Position numbers and translations under genes: made by a program
The notes under the pieces: model-generated
What the model was told of the DNA's origin: nothing
Databases searched by the model: none
What the model saw: only the letters and a program-made list of their open reading frames with translations
In this document: positions 44,317-53,952 of the stretch, piece by piece
Position numbering within the stretch: the stretch's first letter is position 1
Layout of the letters: every line of letters begins with the position of its first letter
Source: Amedibacterium intestinale
Lineage (GTDB): Bacteria; Bacillota_I; Bacilli_A; Erysipelotrichales; Erysipelotrichaceae
DNA: 64,000 nucleotides
Reading direction: 5' to 3'
Assembly: GCF_010537335.1 (NCBI RefSeq)
Contig: NZ_AP019711.1
Location: 1,488,001 to 1,552,000 of the forward strand

Positions 44317-46941
44317 TTAGAAATCCTGTTTTCTATATTTTCTATAAACAACCATTCCCAAAACTCCTGCAGAAACAAGCAACATAACACTCAAAAGCAT
44401 CATATTCATTGCAATCCCTGTCTTAGGATCATCTGTATGAACAACAGGTGCTTTCTTAATGGTAAATTCTGTAGTAGCTGTACCAGTTTCGGAAACAATA
44501 GAAAGCGTATGCTTACCAGCAGATAAAGTTTCCAGATAAGAAGCTTTTAAAGTAACAGTGGTACTGCCTTCTTTTACCTCATAATTTGCCTTATCAAGTT
44601 CTTTCCCATCAACCTGTACTTTAATAAAGTGATTAAAAGATGCATTAGAAGTAAAAGATAATGTATTCTTATTCCCTTTCTGCCATGTACCATTCGCACC
44701 AGCAATAATCATAGCCTGAAATTCAGGATCTATCCCTTCACAAACAGTACATTTGCCATTTTCATAGCGATGACCTGTAGCAGGAATTACTGTACTTTCA
44801 AGACTTATTTCATTTTCACCTTGTGCATCACTAAAATGTTTACCACAAGTTGCACATGTCCAGTATGCAATATTTCCAGCTTCTGTGCAGGTTGCTGCTT
44901 TCATTTCTGTTTTCACCAGTTTATGACCTAATGCCGTAATATCCGTCATTTCTTTTACTACAACATAAATATTTCCATTAAACTCTACTGTTGCTGTATA
45001 AGCACTAATCCCCATCTTTGTACATGTTGCAGGTATTTTTACTACTGAAGTCATAGTAACTTTTGGAGTTGCTTTATGAGTTCTGTCATTTTCACAGGTA
45101 AATACAACTGTTGCTGTTTTTCCATCATTTGACCACTGCCACTTCGGTTCACTCCATTGATGATCAGCATTTACGGTTATTTTATATACAACATTATTTC
45201 CTGCTTTATCAGTAGCAACGATTGTCTGTTCGTTTACTGCTGATGCCACTGTATAAAAACCATCAGAGTCAGGTATAACTTCCTTTCCGTCAATCGTCAC
45301 ACTACTAAGATTATCATCCTCAACGGTGAACATAATTTCTCCACAGTAAGTCTTTCTGTCCTCAATACCATTCATTACAGGTGCTTTTGCATCGTATTCA
45401 ATACCTTCAACAGTGATTTTCTTGTTCTCACTAATGTTTGATATGACATAATTTCCATTATTGTCACTCTGAATTTCAGCATCGTTTACCTTAATTACAA
45501 AATTTTCTCCGGGATAATATCCTTTATCAAAATCAACTGTAAAAGAAAAATCTCCGTTATATGGTATGTTTGTATCTCCTGTATAGTTAATGTTGTACCC
45601 TTTTTCTTGCGGCAATGTGATCGTGTAATGGTTTAATACAGGAGTAAATACTGCTGAATACAAAACAGATGCACTGACTGTTTCTCCATCAACAATAGCT
45701 GGATTCCAACCTGAAAATTCATAACTGTACTGCGCATCTCCCTGTTTTTCAGGTGTCTGCCCATCATAAACAAGAGGTGTTCCATATTCCATAAAATCTG
45801 TTTTATCTGAAATACCATTGCTGTCTGTATCCCAACCGATTTCATATTTTACTTTGTTTGTTTGAGGCTGCATTCCGGTATAAGTTCCTCCAACATTTAC
45901 CTGAATATTTCCTTCATTTACGACATTACCCTCATTTGTTAATGTAGTATCCTTACCTACAGTTAACACAGCGTCCTTATTAACTAGCAAGGTTTCATCT
46001 TTACCTATGGTATAATCTGATGCTAGTTCGTAATTTCCATACACACAAGATTCATTGGAATTATCATTTCTTACAATTTGATGTACTAGTGAATCATCAA
46101 TTGTATATCTTTCATATGGTGCAAGACTCCTATGTTGTCCATTGGCAACAACAAGGCTGTTTTTAATGTTTATTTCATTTGCTTCAATTGCACTGCTGTC
46201 TGCATCTCCCATATTTCTTACATTTCCGGCATTTACTGTTACTACACTGTTTTCAATGGTTATGTTTATACCATCCAGACCATTTCCGGCCATAAGCCCT
46301 CGACTCCACCACGCATTTTCATTGTCCGGTGTTTGAGTATTCATTGTACTGTTCTTGATATAGATACTTCCTGCTTCACTTCGAATTGCTTCATTTCTTG
46401 ATACTTCGGTTTTGCCGGTAGTTGCAGTAATATTGACATTATCAATGATGATATTTTTTGCTATAAATATAGCATATGTTGTATCGTGCGTATCTGCACT
46501 TTTTATATCAAGAGAACCTCCACCTAAAAGAGTAAGACCATATGCAAAATTATATGCATTCGTTATTCCGGCTGAATCTGAGTCATCCGCAGAAGCAATA
46601 ATCTTATTATCTCCCTTCAAATCAATTGTTAAGTCTCCCCCCTTAAACAAAATACCTGCACCATAGCTTGTACTACTTACGCCGGCAATTGTCGCATTGT
46701 TCAAATACAGCGTTCCATTTGCATCATAGTACACATTGTAATTTGATTCATCAGATGATGTAAGAACACCATTTTCGTCCGTCATCCAATATCCTTCCTG
46801 CGCTACGTCAACCTTAATATTGCCTACTGTCAACTCTGTAGGATTATGTTCAGCTGCAAAAGCTTCGCTCGGCAATAATCCGCTCATCACCATAAACGAC
46901 AGCAATATTGCCAGTGTTTTATTGAATAATTTATGTTTCAT
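44317..46941 (-). CDS. Large secreted surface protein with wall-sorting-like C-terminus
   Basis: 874 residues. A signal peptide (to about residue 29, SEAFAAEH) is followed by a beta-helix-like domain rich in short repeats (LYLNNATIAG, GDLTIDLKGDN, GSLDIKSADT, IIIDNVNITATTG) to about 290, an InlB-like repeat (YEFSGWNPAIVDGETV), Ig-like modules, and two Cys-containing ATCTEAGNIAYWTCATCGK-type repeats. It ends DPKTG, a hydrophobic segment and YRKYRK, i.e. the layout of a sortase signal with D in place of L. Probably an adhesin or glycan-binding protein. Its start overlaps a 31-codon frame and it lies downstream of a HTH/LuxR regulator. Confidence 0.85.
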   Translation of the reverse strand: MKHKLFNKTLAILLSFMVMSGLLPSEAFAAEHNPTELTVGNIKVDVAQEGYWMTDENGVLTSSDESNYNVYYDANGTLYLNNATIAGVSSTSYGAGILFKGGDLTIDLKGDNKIIASADDSDSAGITNAYNFAYGLTLLGGGSLDIKSADTHDTTYAIFIAKNIIIDNVNITATTGKTEVSRNEAIRSEAGSIYIKNSTMNTQTPDNENAWWSRGLMAGNGLDGINITIENSVVTVNAGNVRNMGDADSSAIEANEINIKNSLVVANGQHRSLAPYERYTIDDSLVHQIVRNDNSNESCVYGNYELASDYTIGKDETLLVNKDAVLTVGKDTTLTNEGNVVNEGNIQVNVGGTYTGMQPQTNKVKYEIGWDTDSNGISDKTDFMEYGTPLVYDGQTPEKQGDAQYSYEFSGWNPAIVDGETVSASVLYSAVFTPVLNHYTITLPQEKGYNINYTGDTNIPYNGDFSFTVDFDKGYYPGENFVIKVNDAEIQSDNNGNYVISNISENKKITVEGIEYDAKAPVMNGIEDRKTYCGEIMFTVEDDNLSSVTIDGKEVIPDSDGFYTVASAVNEQTIVATDKAGNNVVYKITVNADHQWSEPKWQWSNDGKTATVVFTCENDRTHKATPKVTMTSVVKIPATCTKMGISAYTATVEFNGNIYVVVKEMTDITALGHKLVKTEMKAATCTEAGNIAYWTCATCGKHFSDAQGENEISLESTVIPATGHRYENGKCTVCEGIDPEFQAMIIAGANGTWQKGNKNTLSFTSNASFNHFIKVQVDGKELDKANYEVKEGSTTVTLKASYLETLSAGKHTLSIVSETGTATTEFTIKKAPVVHTDDPKTGIAMNMMLLSVMLLVSAGVLGMVVYRKYRKQDF

Positions 46942-47033
46942 AAAGCCTCCTCCTTTACTATCTTTTCATAACATTTATTCCATTGAAAAATACTTCTAAA
47001 ACCAGTTTTTGCTACGATATCACTTAACATCAT
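46938..47033 (-). CDS. 31-residue upstream reading frame overlapping the surface protein gene
   Basis: ATG to TGA; the stop overlaps the start codon of the surface protein (ATGA), the arrangement used for translational coupling. GGAGG lies 10 bases before the ATG. The peptide (MMLSDIVAKTGFRSIFQWNK...) recalls the first helices of an AraC-type HTH but is far too short to be one, so it may be a leader peptide or a gene remnant. The downstream gene also has its own AGGAGG inside this frame. Confidence 0.5.
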   Translation of the reverse strand: MMLSDIVAKTGFRSIFQWNKCYEKIVKEEAL

Positions 47034-47090
47034 TTATTTCTCACCTCCATTTTTAATGCATAACAAGAGATACCGATTTATAAACACATG

Positions 47091-47118
47091 ACTATATACA
47101 ACTATCTATATTTTTCAA
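47091..47118 (-). promoter_or_regulatory. Probable promoter of the surface protein transcript
   Basis: TTGAAA (47113-47118), 16 bases, TATAGT (47091-47096), giving a leader of about 50 bases before the 31-codon frame. Confidence 0.5.
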
Positions 47119-47141
47119 AAAGGAAAATCGTTATAGTATAA

Positions 47142-47187
47142 AAGAGCACAATATCCCATAGAATGCCATGGATTTTACTGTGCTCTT
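47142..47187 (-). terminator. Possible terminator downstream of the LuxR-type regulator
   Basis: Nine-base arms AAGAGCACA/TGTGCTCTT with an inner ATCC.CAT/ATG.GAT pair and T4 on the minus strand. It stands between the regulator and the surface protein promoter. On the plus strand it could serve equally as a terminator. Confidence 0.45.
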
Positions 47188-47359
47188 ATTATAAAAAATA
47201 TAGATTGTTGTGCAGAAGAATTAATCTTTTTATTATAAGTGTAATTTTTTTCTACAAATGCATTAAGAGCACTTTAGTGAATTTTATCTTCCAGCTTTTC
47301 ACTTCAAGTATTCACTTACTTAATACACCTTTATTATACTTTAATAAATTTAGAAGTAC

Positions 47360-47392
47360 TATCCCCCATTTCAGAGGTTGAAATGGGGGATA
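47360..47392. repeat. Perfect 14-base inverted repeat without T tract
   Basis: TATCCCCCATTTCA and TGAAATGGGGGATA are separated by GAGGT, 27 bases beyond the stop codon of the LuxR-type gene. The stem is unusually stable and GC-rich for the region, but no T run follows on either strand. It may be a weak terminator, an mRNA 3' end protector or a mobile palindromic repeat. Confidence 0.7.
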
Positions 47393-47418
47393 TGGAATTG
47401 CTAATTCTTTGTCCTTTT

Positions 47419-48621
47419 TTATTGCAGCATATATTTTTTCAAGTCTTTTCTGTTTTCTACCTGAAGTTTTTTCATTGCCTCAGAAATGTGATCTTTTACT
47501 GTATTTGCCGAAATATTCAGGTGTTTTGCGATTTCCTGTGTTGTCCAGCCTCTTGCCGCAAGCATAGCAATAGCAAACTCTGTGGTAGTCAGATCATCCG
47601 CAACATCATGTCCTGTTATCGGGTTATGAACTCTACGCCATCCGGAAGAGAAACGATAGGTGATATCGATAATTCTTTTAAAATCTTTTGGCCATTTTGG
47701 TTTTATTTCTGCTTCCAGCATAGCTCCTAAAAGACCATGATGTTCCCCAAAACCTTCAATAAGATCATCTAAGCGTGCAATGTCCCATGCAGCAAGTAAA
47801 TGAAACTTTGCTTTTTTTGGCTGTTTTAAACTCATATAGTCCATGACAGCTACTAAATGCAAATAAATAGCAGGAATTGGATAATTTGATGCTCCCATCG
47901 CAAGAGTAGCTTCTACAATCCCAGCACTGTGTTCGTATTCCTCTTTCAAATAAAGATAATGAGCCTGCACATATAGTGCAAATGCTCGAATACCTGGTGC
48001 CAGCAAAGGTAAGAATTCTTCAGTGGATGGCATTTCCTTTGGCAAAGGCAAGTGCAAAAGCACAGCTGCTCCAAATGCTACAAAGGCTTCTACTGCATGT
48101 ACTGATGGTTTGGTTTTTCCATCGTTTGCCAATGTATTTTGAATTTCCTGCAAAGCATGACGGGCATGGTCAATTCGCCCCATTGTCAAACAGGAGTAGG
48201 CAAAGATCCAGCAGGTAGAAAGTCGGATTTCTTTATCTGCTGCACTAAGATAAAGTTCTGTTTTCTTCATGGCCTTTTCGGCCTGTCCACTAAAATAATA
48301 GTATTCTGCCATGGCAATATCCTTTTTTTGCCCTTCCTTCATATTTTTGATTGTTTCCAGACAATGTCCTGCTTCAAATGGTGTGTTCATCAAGGGCATA
48401 AATCCAGAAAACAATTCTTTTACTTTTGTCTGTTTAAGATTGACTGACTGCTTTTTCTGCTTGCGAGGATCGCCTGGTTTTTCTGCATCAAAAGGAACTG
48501 CCCATGCTTTTCCAATCCTTTGTGCACCAGAAACACGCCCCTCTACACAGTATTGATTCACTCTTCGCTTTGATACGCCCCATTTTCCCGCAGCTTCTTG
48601 AACAGATAGATAACGTTCCAT
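47419..48621 (-). CDS. Regulator with N-terminal excisionase-like HTH and C-terminal LuxR HTH
   Basis: 400 residues: an N-terminal MerR/excisionase-type domain (RYLSVQEAAGKWGVSKRRVN, residues 3-22, then GRVSGAQRIGKAWAVP), a long TPR-like helical centre (about 70-320), and a LuxR-type HTH (MLAARGWTTQEIAKHLNIS, then NTVKDHISEAMKKLQ) at the C-terminus. Two DNA-binding domains flanking a sensor are uncommon. AGGAGG is six bases before the ATG at 48621. It probably controls the surface protein gene just downstream; that is inferred from adjacency. Confidence 0.85.
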   Translation of the reverse strand: MERYLSVQEAAGKWGVSKRRVNQYCVEGRVSGAQRIGKAWAVPFDAEKPGDPRKQKKQSVNLKQTKVKELFSGFMPLMNTPFEAGHCLETIKNMKEGQKKDIAMAEYYYFSGQAEKAMKKTELYLSAADKEIRLSTCWIFAYSCLTMGRIDHARHALQEIQNTLANDGKTKPSVHAVEAFVAFGAAVLLHLPLPKEMPSTEEFLPLLAPGIRAFALYVQAHYLYLKEEYEHSAGIVEATLAMGASNYPIPAIYLHLVAVMDYMSLKQPKKAKFHLLAAWDIARLDDLIEGFGEHHGLLGAMLEAEIKPKWPKDFKRIIDITYRFSSGWRRVHNPITGHDVADDLTTTEFAIAMLAARGWTTQEIAKHLNISANTVKDHISEAMKKLQVENRKDLKKYMLQ

Positions 48622-48718
48622 CATACACCTCCTATAGAAATCTTTCTTTATCATGTTTCTTTCTAGTTTTAAAATATACAAAAAGGAATTCTTTCATAAG
48701 AACTCCTCTTTTCTTTAA

Positions 48719-50158
48719 TTATGGATGAAGCTGTGCATATAGCTGACAGTATGTATTTGCACTTCTTTCCCAGCTAACATCACAATTCATGGCATTTCGA
48801 ACCAGAACTTTCCAGTCTTCTGGACGATCATAGTAAACATGAACTGCGTTGTTCATAACATTGATCATTTCATCGCTGTTGTAGTTGGCAAAACTAAAGC
48901 CAGTTCCACTCTTTTCAAATTCATTGTATGGAGTTACCGTATCTTTTAGACCTCCAGTTTCTCGTACAAGTGGAAGTGTACCATAACGCATAGAAATCAA
49001 CTGAGAAATTCCACATGGTTCAAACAAGGAAGGCATAAAGAATAAATCACTTGCGGCATAAATACGATGAGCCAACGCATCATTATATCCGTTGTAGAAA
49101 ACGATTTTTCCTTTGTTTCCTTCTTCAAGCTGACGCATTTTTTCTTCTATACTTGCTTCTCCACTGCCTAAAATTGCCAGCTGAATTGGCATAGCACATA
49201 TTTCAGAAAGTTTTTCCATCATTAGATAGAACCCTTTCTGCCATGTTAAACGAGAAACAACACCTACGAGCATCACATTTGGATCTTCTCTTAATCCAAG
49301 TTCTTTTTGTAAAGCAAGTTTATTCGCTTCTTTTTGTTTCTTCACATTCACTTTGTTGTAATGATATGGAATATCTGGATCAGATTTCGGATCCCAGTAT
49401 TCAATATCAATTCCATTGGTAATACCCCATAAATCATATTTACGAATATTTAACACCATTTCCAAATGTTCACCAAATTGAGGTGTTAAAATTTCCTGTG
49501 AATAGGTTGGAGATACTGTTGTGACTTTATCCGCATATAAAATACCAGATTTCATAAAGCTGATGCCGCCATCATATCGTACATTTCCATTATCGTATAA
49601 ACGATAATCAAGTCCTAAACAGCTATCCAGCATTTCTACACCAAAATTTCCCTGATAGGCAAGATTGTGAATTGTATATACATGACGAATATTGCGATAA
49701 CGTTCATCAAAACTATGTCCTTCTTTGCACATAACAGGAATCATACCTGTATGCCAGTCATGACAATGCATGATTTCAGGGAAGTAATTCAACTGGTTTA
49801 ACATTTCAATGACTGCTTTTTGAAAATATGCAAAGCGTTCTCCATCATCTGCATATCCATACATGTTATCTCTTTCAAAATAACCTCTATGTTCCACAAA
49901 ATAAAATTTTACATCTTTGCGCATCGTTGACCAGATATTTACAGGTACTTCATGATAGTTAATAGAAACTGTATATTGTGCTTCCAGCTGCATTTCATCA
50001 TGAAAATTCTGTGCAATCTTTAAATACATAGGAAGTACTACACGTACTTCATGTCCTTTTTTTACCAGTTCCTGTGGAAGAGAACCAATAACATCTGCCA
50101 GACCTCCACTCTTAATGAATGGAAGTCCTTCGGATGCGACCATTAATATTCTAGCCAT
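48719..50158 (-). CDS. glgA: Glycogen synthase (ADP-glucose)
   Basis: 479 residues, GT5 family. The ADP-glucose loop KSGGLADV (16-23), HDWHTGMIP and FEPCGISQL are present. It elongates alpha-1,4-glucan from ADP-glucose supplied by GlgC. Its ATG shares one base with the glgD stop (TAATG). Last gene of glgC-glgD-glgA; no branching enzyme or phosphorylase is in the window. Confidence 0.97.
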   Translation of the reverse strand: MARILMVASEGLPFIKSGGLADVIGSLPQELVKKGHEVRVVLPMYLKIAQNFHDEMQLEAQYTVSINYHEVPVNIWSTMRKDVKFYFVEHRGYFERDNMYGYADDGERFAYFQKAVIEMLNQLNYFPEIMHCHDWHTGMIPVMCKEGHSFDERYRNIRHVYTIHNLAYQGNFGVEMLDSCLGLDYRLYDNGNVRYDGGISFMKSGILYADKVTTVSPTYSQEILTPQFGEHLEMVLNIRKYDLWGITNGIDIEYWDPKSDPDIPYHYNKVNVKKQKEANKLALQKELGLREDPNVMLVGVVSRLTWQKGFYLMMEKLSEICAMPIQLAILGSGEASIEEKMRQLEEGNKGKIVFYNGYNDALAHRIYAASDLFFMPSLFEPCGISQLISMRYGTLPLVRETGGLKDTVTPYNEFEKSGTGFSFANYNSDEMINVMNNAVHVYYDRPEDWKVLVRNAMNCDVSWERSANTYCQLYAQLHP

Positions 50159-51273
50159 TATATTTTATCATTCCTTTTCACGTACAGCGGATGTTCTGAT
50201 ACAGAACAAACTTCTTTTTTATTTACGATTCTTGCTCGTTTATCCACTACTACATTATTAATGTGTACATTTTCTCCGATAACAGCCCCTGGAAGAATGA
50301 CACTGTTTTCAATAACAGCACCTTTCTTAACTTCAACACCACGTCCAATAACACTATTAATTACATTTCCTTCAATGGTACATCCATTGGAAATAATGCT
50401 ATGTCTTACTACAATATCTTTGTAATACTGTGTTGGACAGGAATCATTGGTACGTGTGTAAAATGGCCAGTTATCATCAAACAAATCTTCTCCCTTATCA
50501 TAATCCAAAAGCTCCATATTTCCTTTATAATAGCTTTGGAAATCATTGATGCAGGCAACAAAGCCACGATGTGCTACACCTCGAATATCCAATTCTGTAC
50601 ACATATCATTTACGATATCTCTAAACCAATATAAAGAACTTGTATTTGCAGCTTTTTTTACTAAAGATATAAACAGCTCTTTACTTAATACATAGGTTTC
50701 TAAGGAAATAGCACGAGCTTTGGCATTTCCTCTGTTTCTTTCCAATGATAACAATCCTTTTTGTTTATTAAGATTTACCACATCACAGTCGATAAATGCT
50801 TCCTTTGCATTATCTACATTTTGATACAGCATTGTAATATCTGCACCACTTTCCATATGGATATCTAATAATTTACTAAAATCCTGACGATATACCATAT
50901 GACTTGGTGCCAGCACTACATATTTTTGACTAATATCTTCAATTGCATTTAGATTATACATCAATGCATTTACATCTGTGTTATAAAAATCTTTATCATC
51001 TAATGAAGCAGCCGGAAGAATATGCAGCTTCCCTCTTTTTGAATTTATATTGTAATGCCGCCCTGTTCCCAAATGTTCAACAAGTGATCTTGGATTTGAT
51101 TTTACTAGAACTTTAATATGATTAATTCCGCTGTTACTCATATTTGAAATTGGAAAATCTACCAGTCGATATCTCCCTAAAAAGGAAAATGCGGATACTG
51201 GACGATAATCACCTAATCCCTTTATATTTACGTTTGCAGTTTCAAAATTTACAATACCAAATGCATCACACAT
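50158..51273 (-). CDS. glgD: Glucose-1-phosphate adenylyltransferase regulatory subunit GlgD
   Basis: 371 residues, related to GlgC but lacking its GGRGTRL nucleotide loop: the N-terminus reads MCDAFGIVNFE. C-terminal hexapeptide repeats (IEGNVINSVIGRGVEVKKGA, then ENVHINNVVVD) form the left-handed beta-helix. GlgD pairs with GlgC in Firmicutes and modulates it. The ATG at 51273 is one base after the glgC stop with AGGGGTG six bases upstream. Confidence 0.95.
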   Translation of the reverse strand: MCDAFGIVNFETANVNIKGLGDYRPVSAFSFLGRYRLVDFPISNMSNSGINHIKVLVKSNPRSLVEHLGTGRHYNINSKRGKLHILPAASLDDKDFYNTDVNALMYNLNAIEDISQKYVVLAPSHMVYRQDFSKLLDIHMESGADITMLYQNVDNAKEAFIDCDVVNLNKQKGLLSLERNRGNAKARAISLETYVLSKELFISLVKKAANTSSLYWFRDIVNDMCTELDIRGVAHRGFVACINDFQSYYKGNMELLDYDKGEDLFDDNWPFYTRTNDSCPTQYYKDIVVRHSIISNGCTIEGNVINSVIGRGVEVKKGAVIENSVILPGAVIGENVHINNVVVDKRARIVNKKEVCSVSEHPLYVKRNDKI

Positions 51274-51274
51274 A

Positions 51275-52411
51275 TTACTCACCCCTTACTCTTTTACTGA
51301 CAAGCTCAATGTGTTCACTGTCAGGATCTCCAACGACACAGCCAGCATCTACTTTAACACCTTCCATAAGAATCGCACGATGTATGATTGCACCTTCGCC
51401 AATTTCAACACCAGGCATTAAAACAGAATCATTGATTTGTGCATCTTTTTCTACTTTTACATTGGTAAATAGTACAGAGTTATTAATCTCCCCATTAATA
51501 ACACATCCCTGATTGATATAGGCATTGTTGATTTTGGCATCCACTCCAATGTATTGTGGCACTGCTGCAACATCTTCTGTATAAATTTTCCAGTTTGAAT
51601 CATTTAAATCCAGCTCATTGTTGGAACTTAACAGATCCATATTTGCTTCCCATAAAGAATCTACTGTTCCAACATCTTTCCAATACCCTTTAAATTCCCA
51701 CGCAAATAAGCGTTTTCCATCGTTTAGTAAATTTGGAATGATATCTTTTCCAAAATCGTGATTGCTGTTTGGATCATCTATATCTGCTACCAGCATCTTG
51801 CGTAACAGTTTCCAGTTAAAGATATAAATCCCCATAGATGCCAGATTGCTTTTTGGATGTTCTGGTTTTTCTTCAAACTCTACGATACGTCCATTTTCAT
51901 CTGTATTCATAATTCCAAATCGACTTGCTTCTTTCATTGGTACAGGTAAAACCGCAATCGTCGCATCTGCACCGCAAGCTTTGTGATGAGCAAGCATTTT
52001 TGAATAATCCATCTTATAGATATGATCCCCTGAAAGAATCAAAACATATTCAGGATTCTGGTTATCGATAAAATCGATATTTTGTGAAATCGCATCTGCA
52101 GTACCCCTATATACGTCAAAAGCTGCACCGTCTTTTTCACGTGGAGGAAGGACATAAACTCCACTGTCTTTAGCGTCCAGTCCCCAACGCTGACCAGCAG
52201 CCGCATAGGAATTCAACAATACACTTTCATATTGAGTTAGTACTCCAACTACATTAATGTTAGAGTTTGCGCAGTTACTTAATGGGAAATCAATAATACG
52301 ATATTTCCCACCGTAATATACTGCAGGTTTCGCAATTTTTTTAGTTAGGTCATACAGTCTTGTACCTCTTCCCCCAGCTAAAATCATTGCCAGCATGTTG
52401 TTTTGTCTCAT
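51275..52411 (-). CDS. glgC: Glucose-1-phosphate adenylyltransferase catalytic subunit GlgC
   Basis: 378 residues. [20 protein letters not shown] (11-30), [20 protein letters not shown] and [10 protein letters not shown] are the catalytic and substrate motifs; hexapeptide repeats fill the C-terminus. It makes ADP-glucose, the committed step of glycogen synthesis. AGGGGTG precedes the ATG. First gene of the operon. Confidence 0.97.
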   Translation of the reverse strand: MRQNNMLAMILAGGRGTRLYDLTKKIAKPAVYYGGKYRIIDFPLSNCANSNINVVGVLTQYESVLLNSYAAAGQRWGLDAKDSGVYVLPPREKDGAAFDVYRGTADAISQNIDFIDNQNPEYVLILSGDHIYKMDYSKMLAHHKACGADATIAVLPVPMKEASRFGIMNTDENGRIVEFEEKPEHPKSNLASMGIYIFNWKLLRKMLVADIDDPNSNHDFGKDIIPNLLNDGKRLFAWEFKGYWKDVGTVDSLWEANMDLLSSNNELDLNDSNWKIYTEDVAAVPQYIGVDAKINNAYINQGCVINGEINNSVLFTNVKVEKDAQINDSVLMPGVEIGEGAIIHRAILMEGVKVDAGCVVGDPDSEHIELVSKRVRGE

Positions 52412-52459
52412 GTGTTAATTCACCCCTTGAAAAAATAGATATGCCATTTATATAATATC

Positions 52460-52476
52460 TTATACTATAAGTATAA
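52460..52476 (-). promoter_or_regulatory. Palindrome upstream of glgC
   Basis: TTATACT-ATA-AGTATAA is a perfect dyad about 50 bases before glgC, overlapping possible -10 boxes (TATAAG, TATACT). A candidate operator or promoter core; no good -35 found. Confidence 0.35.
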
Positions 52477-52559
52477 ACCTTTTTAACTAAATTTCCAGTA
52501 ATAAAGTGTTAAATTTTCATTTTTCTGTATGCGTTTTCACATATATATAATTTAGTTAA

Positions 52560-52616
52560 AAGAAAAGCATGCTTAACCTAATAAAGTTTCTGTTTAAACT
52601 TCGGTTCTGCATGCTT
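52560..52616 (-). terminator. Terminator of the rlmH transcript
   Basis: AAGCATGC/GCATGCTT outer stem with inner AACC/GGTT and AAGTTT/AAACTT pairs and TTTTCTTTT on the minus strand. Confidence 0.75.
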
Positions 52617-52673
52617 ATTATATGTATGACAATTTAAGGATTTGTATCTTAAATAAAAAAACTTATCGACAAA

Positions 52674-53150
52674 TTATTTATGGTATGGATTATGATTTAA
52701 GATCATAAATGCACGATATATCTGTTCCAAAACTAAAATACGTGTCATTTGATGCGTAAATGTTAAATCAGATAACTTCCATCGATAGTTTGCTCTTTGG
52801 TATATGTTTTTTCCTGGCCCAAGGGAGCCGGCTATCACAAAAGTAATATTGCTGGATTGATAGGTTTGCAGTTTTTCAAGTTTTTCCGCAAACTTTTCAC
52901 TGCTGATCATTTCTCCCCAAAGATCTAACAAAATCACATACTCATTATCTTTTATTTTCGACAACAAGCGCTCTCCTTCTTTTTCTTTTACTTGCTCATT
53001 TTGTGCATCACTGTTTGTTTGTGGAGCTATTTCATCGGCTACTTCTATCATTTCCAAACGAGTAAAAGGGCGAAGTCTTTTTTCAAATTCTTCAATCTGT
53101 GCTTTTGAAAACTTTTCCTTTATTTTTCCTACCGCAACTATTTTTATCAT
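52674..53150 (-). CDS. rlmH: 23S rRNA (pseudouridine1915-N3)-methyltransferase RlmH
   Basis: 158 residues of the SPOUT family: MIKIVAVGKIKEKF, the knot with YVILLDLWGEMISSEKFAE and FVIAGSLGPG, and the C-terminal LVLEQIYRAFMILNHNPYHK. The 3' end is the staphylococcal cassette integration site in other genomes, but no direct repeat is seen here. It closes the dnaB-walJ-rlmH series. Confidence 0.97.
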   Translation of the reverse strand: MIKIVAVGKIKEKFSKAQIEEFEKRLRPFTRLEMIEVADEIAPQTNSDAQNEQVKEKEGERLLSKIKDNEYVILLDLWGEMISSEKFAEKLEKLQTYQSSNITFVIAGSLGPGKNIYQRANYRWKLSDLTFTHQMTRILVLEQIYRAFMILNHNPYHK

Positions 53151-53186
53151 AAATCTCCTTTCAAAAATGCCGCATATTGCGGCATC

Positions 53187-53939
53187 TTACATTTCTTTAT
53201 TTCCACCTATATAAATAGAAAACTGATCAGCTGGATATAAACGCATTCCATCATAATTAACTTGTTTGCTATCCAAAATCTGTTTTAAAGTAGACAATGC
53301 CATTTCTCTTGTATTTCCTTCTTGTGAAATATGTGCCAATACGATTTCCTTTGTTTTTTCTTCTGAGATCACTTCACTTAAAATATGAGCACTGTCTTCG
53401 TTGCATAAATGACCATAATCATTAATAATTCTTTGTTTTACATAAACCGGACGTTTTGTCTGCATAAGCATTTCAATATCATGATTGCTTTCAAAAATAT
53501 AGTAATCCGCATCTTTCAAGTAGTCTTTCACTTCTTTTTTGATATATCCTGTATCTGTCACATATACAAGTTTTTCATTTCCACATTCAATAAGATAGCC
53601 AACCGTATTTTCACAATCATGACTCATGGGAAGTACGGTAATATGAAAGTCTTTGATTTGAAAAGTATCAAATGCTGAAATGTTTCGCAAATTTGATGTT
53701 TCTATATTTTGTGCTGCATAAGTAGGCAGTTCTTCAAACATTTTCAATTGAGAAATATGATCCGTATGCGTATGTGTAATTAACAAAGCATCTGCTTTCA
53801 TAGGATCATACGACAATTGTTCAAAGCAGCCTTTCAAATACTTCTTTGTTGTCCCGCAATCAATAATCAGACTACTGCTGTTATGTTTGACAATACAGCA
53901 GTTTCCTTTTGAGCCACTCGCTAATAAAGCAAATTTCAT
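53187..53939 (-). CDS. walJ: WalJ/YycJ-type metallo-beta-lactamase fold hydrolase
   Basis: 250 residues. LLASGSKGNCCIVKHNSSS at the N-terminus, metal motif THTHTDHIS and MSHDCENTVGY, VTDTGY, ESNHD are family features. In many Firmicutes it belongs to the walRK operon; here those kinase genes are absent and it follows dnaB. AAGGG is eight bases before the ATG. Confidence 0.92.
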   Translation of the reverse strand: MKFALLASGSKGNCCIVKHNSSSLIIDCGTTKKYLKGCFEQLSYDPMKADALLITHTHTDHISQLKMFEELPTYAAQNIETSNLRNISAFDTFQIKDFHITVLPMSHDCENTVGYLIECGNEKLVYVTDTGYIKKEVKDYLKDADYYIFESNHDIEMLMQTKRPVYVKQRIINDYGHLCNEDSAHILSEVISEEKTKEIVLAHISQEGNTREMALSTLKQILDSKQVNYDGMRLYPADQFSIYIGGNKEM

Positions 53940-53952
53940 AGTTATATCCCTT

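Noticed and set aside
52560-52680. Cassette insertion at the rlmH 3' end, as in staphylococci
   Set aside because: The gene ends normally, is followed by a terminator and glg genes, and no direct repeat of its tail was found.
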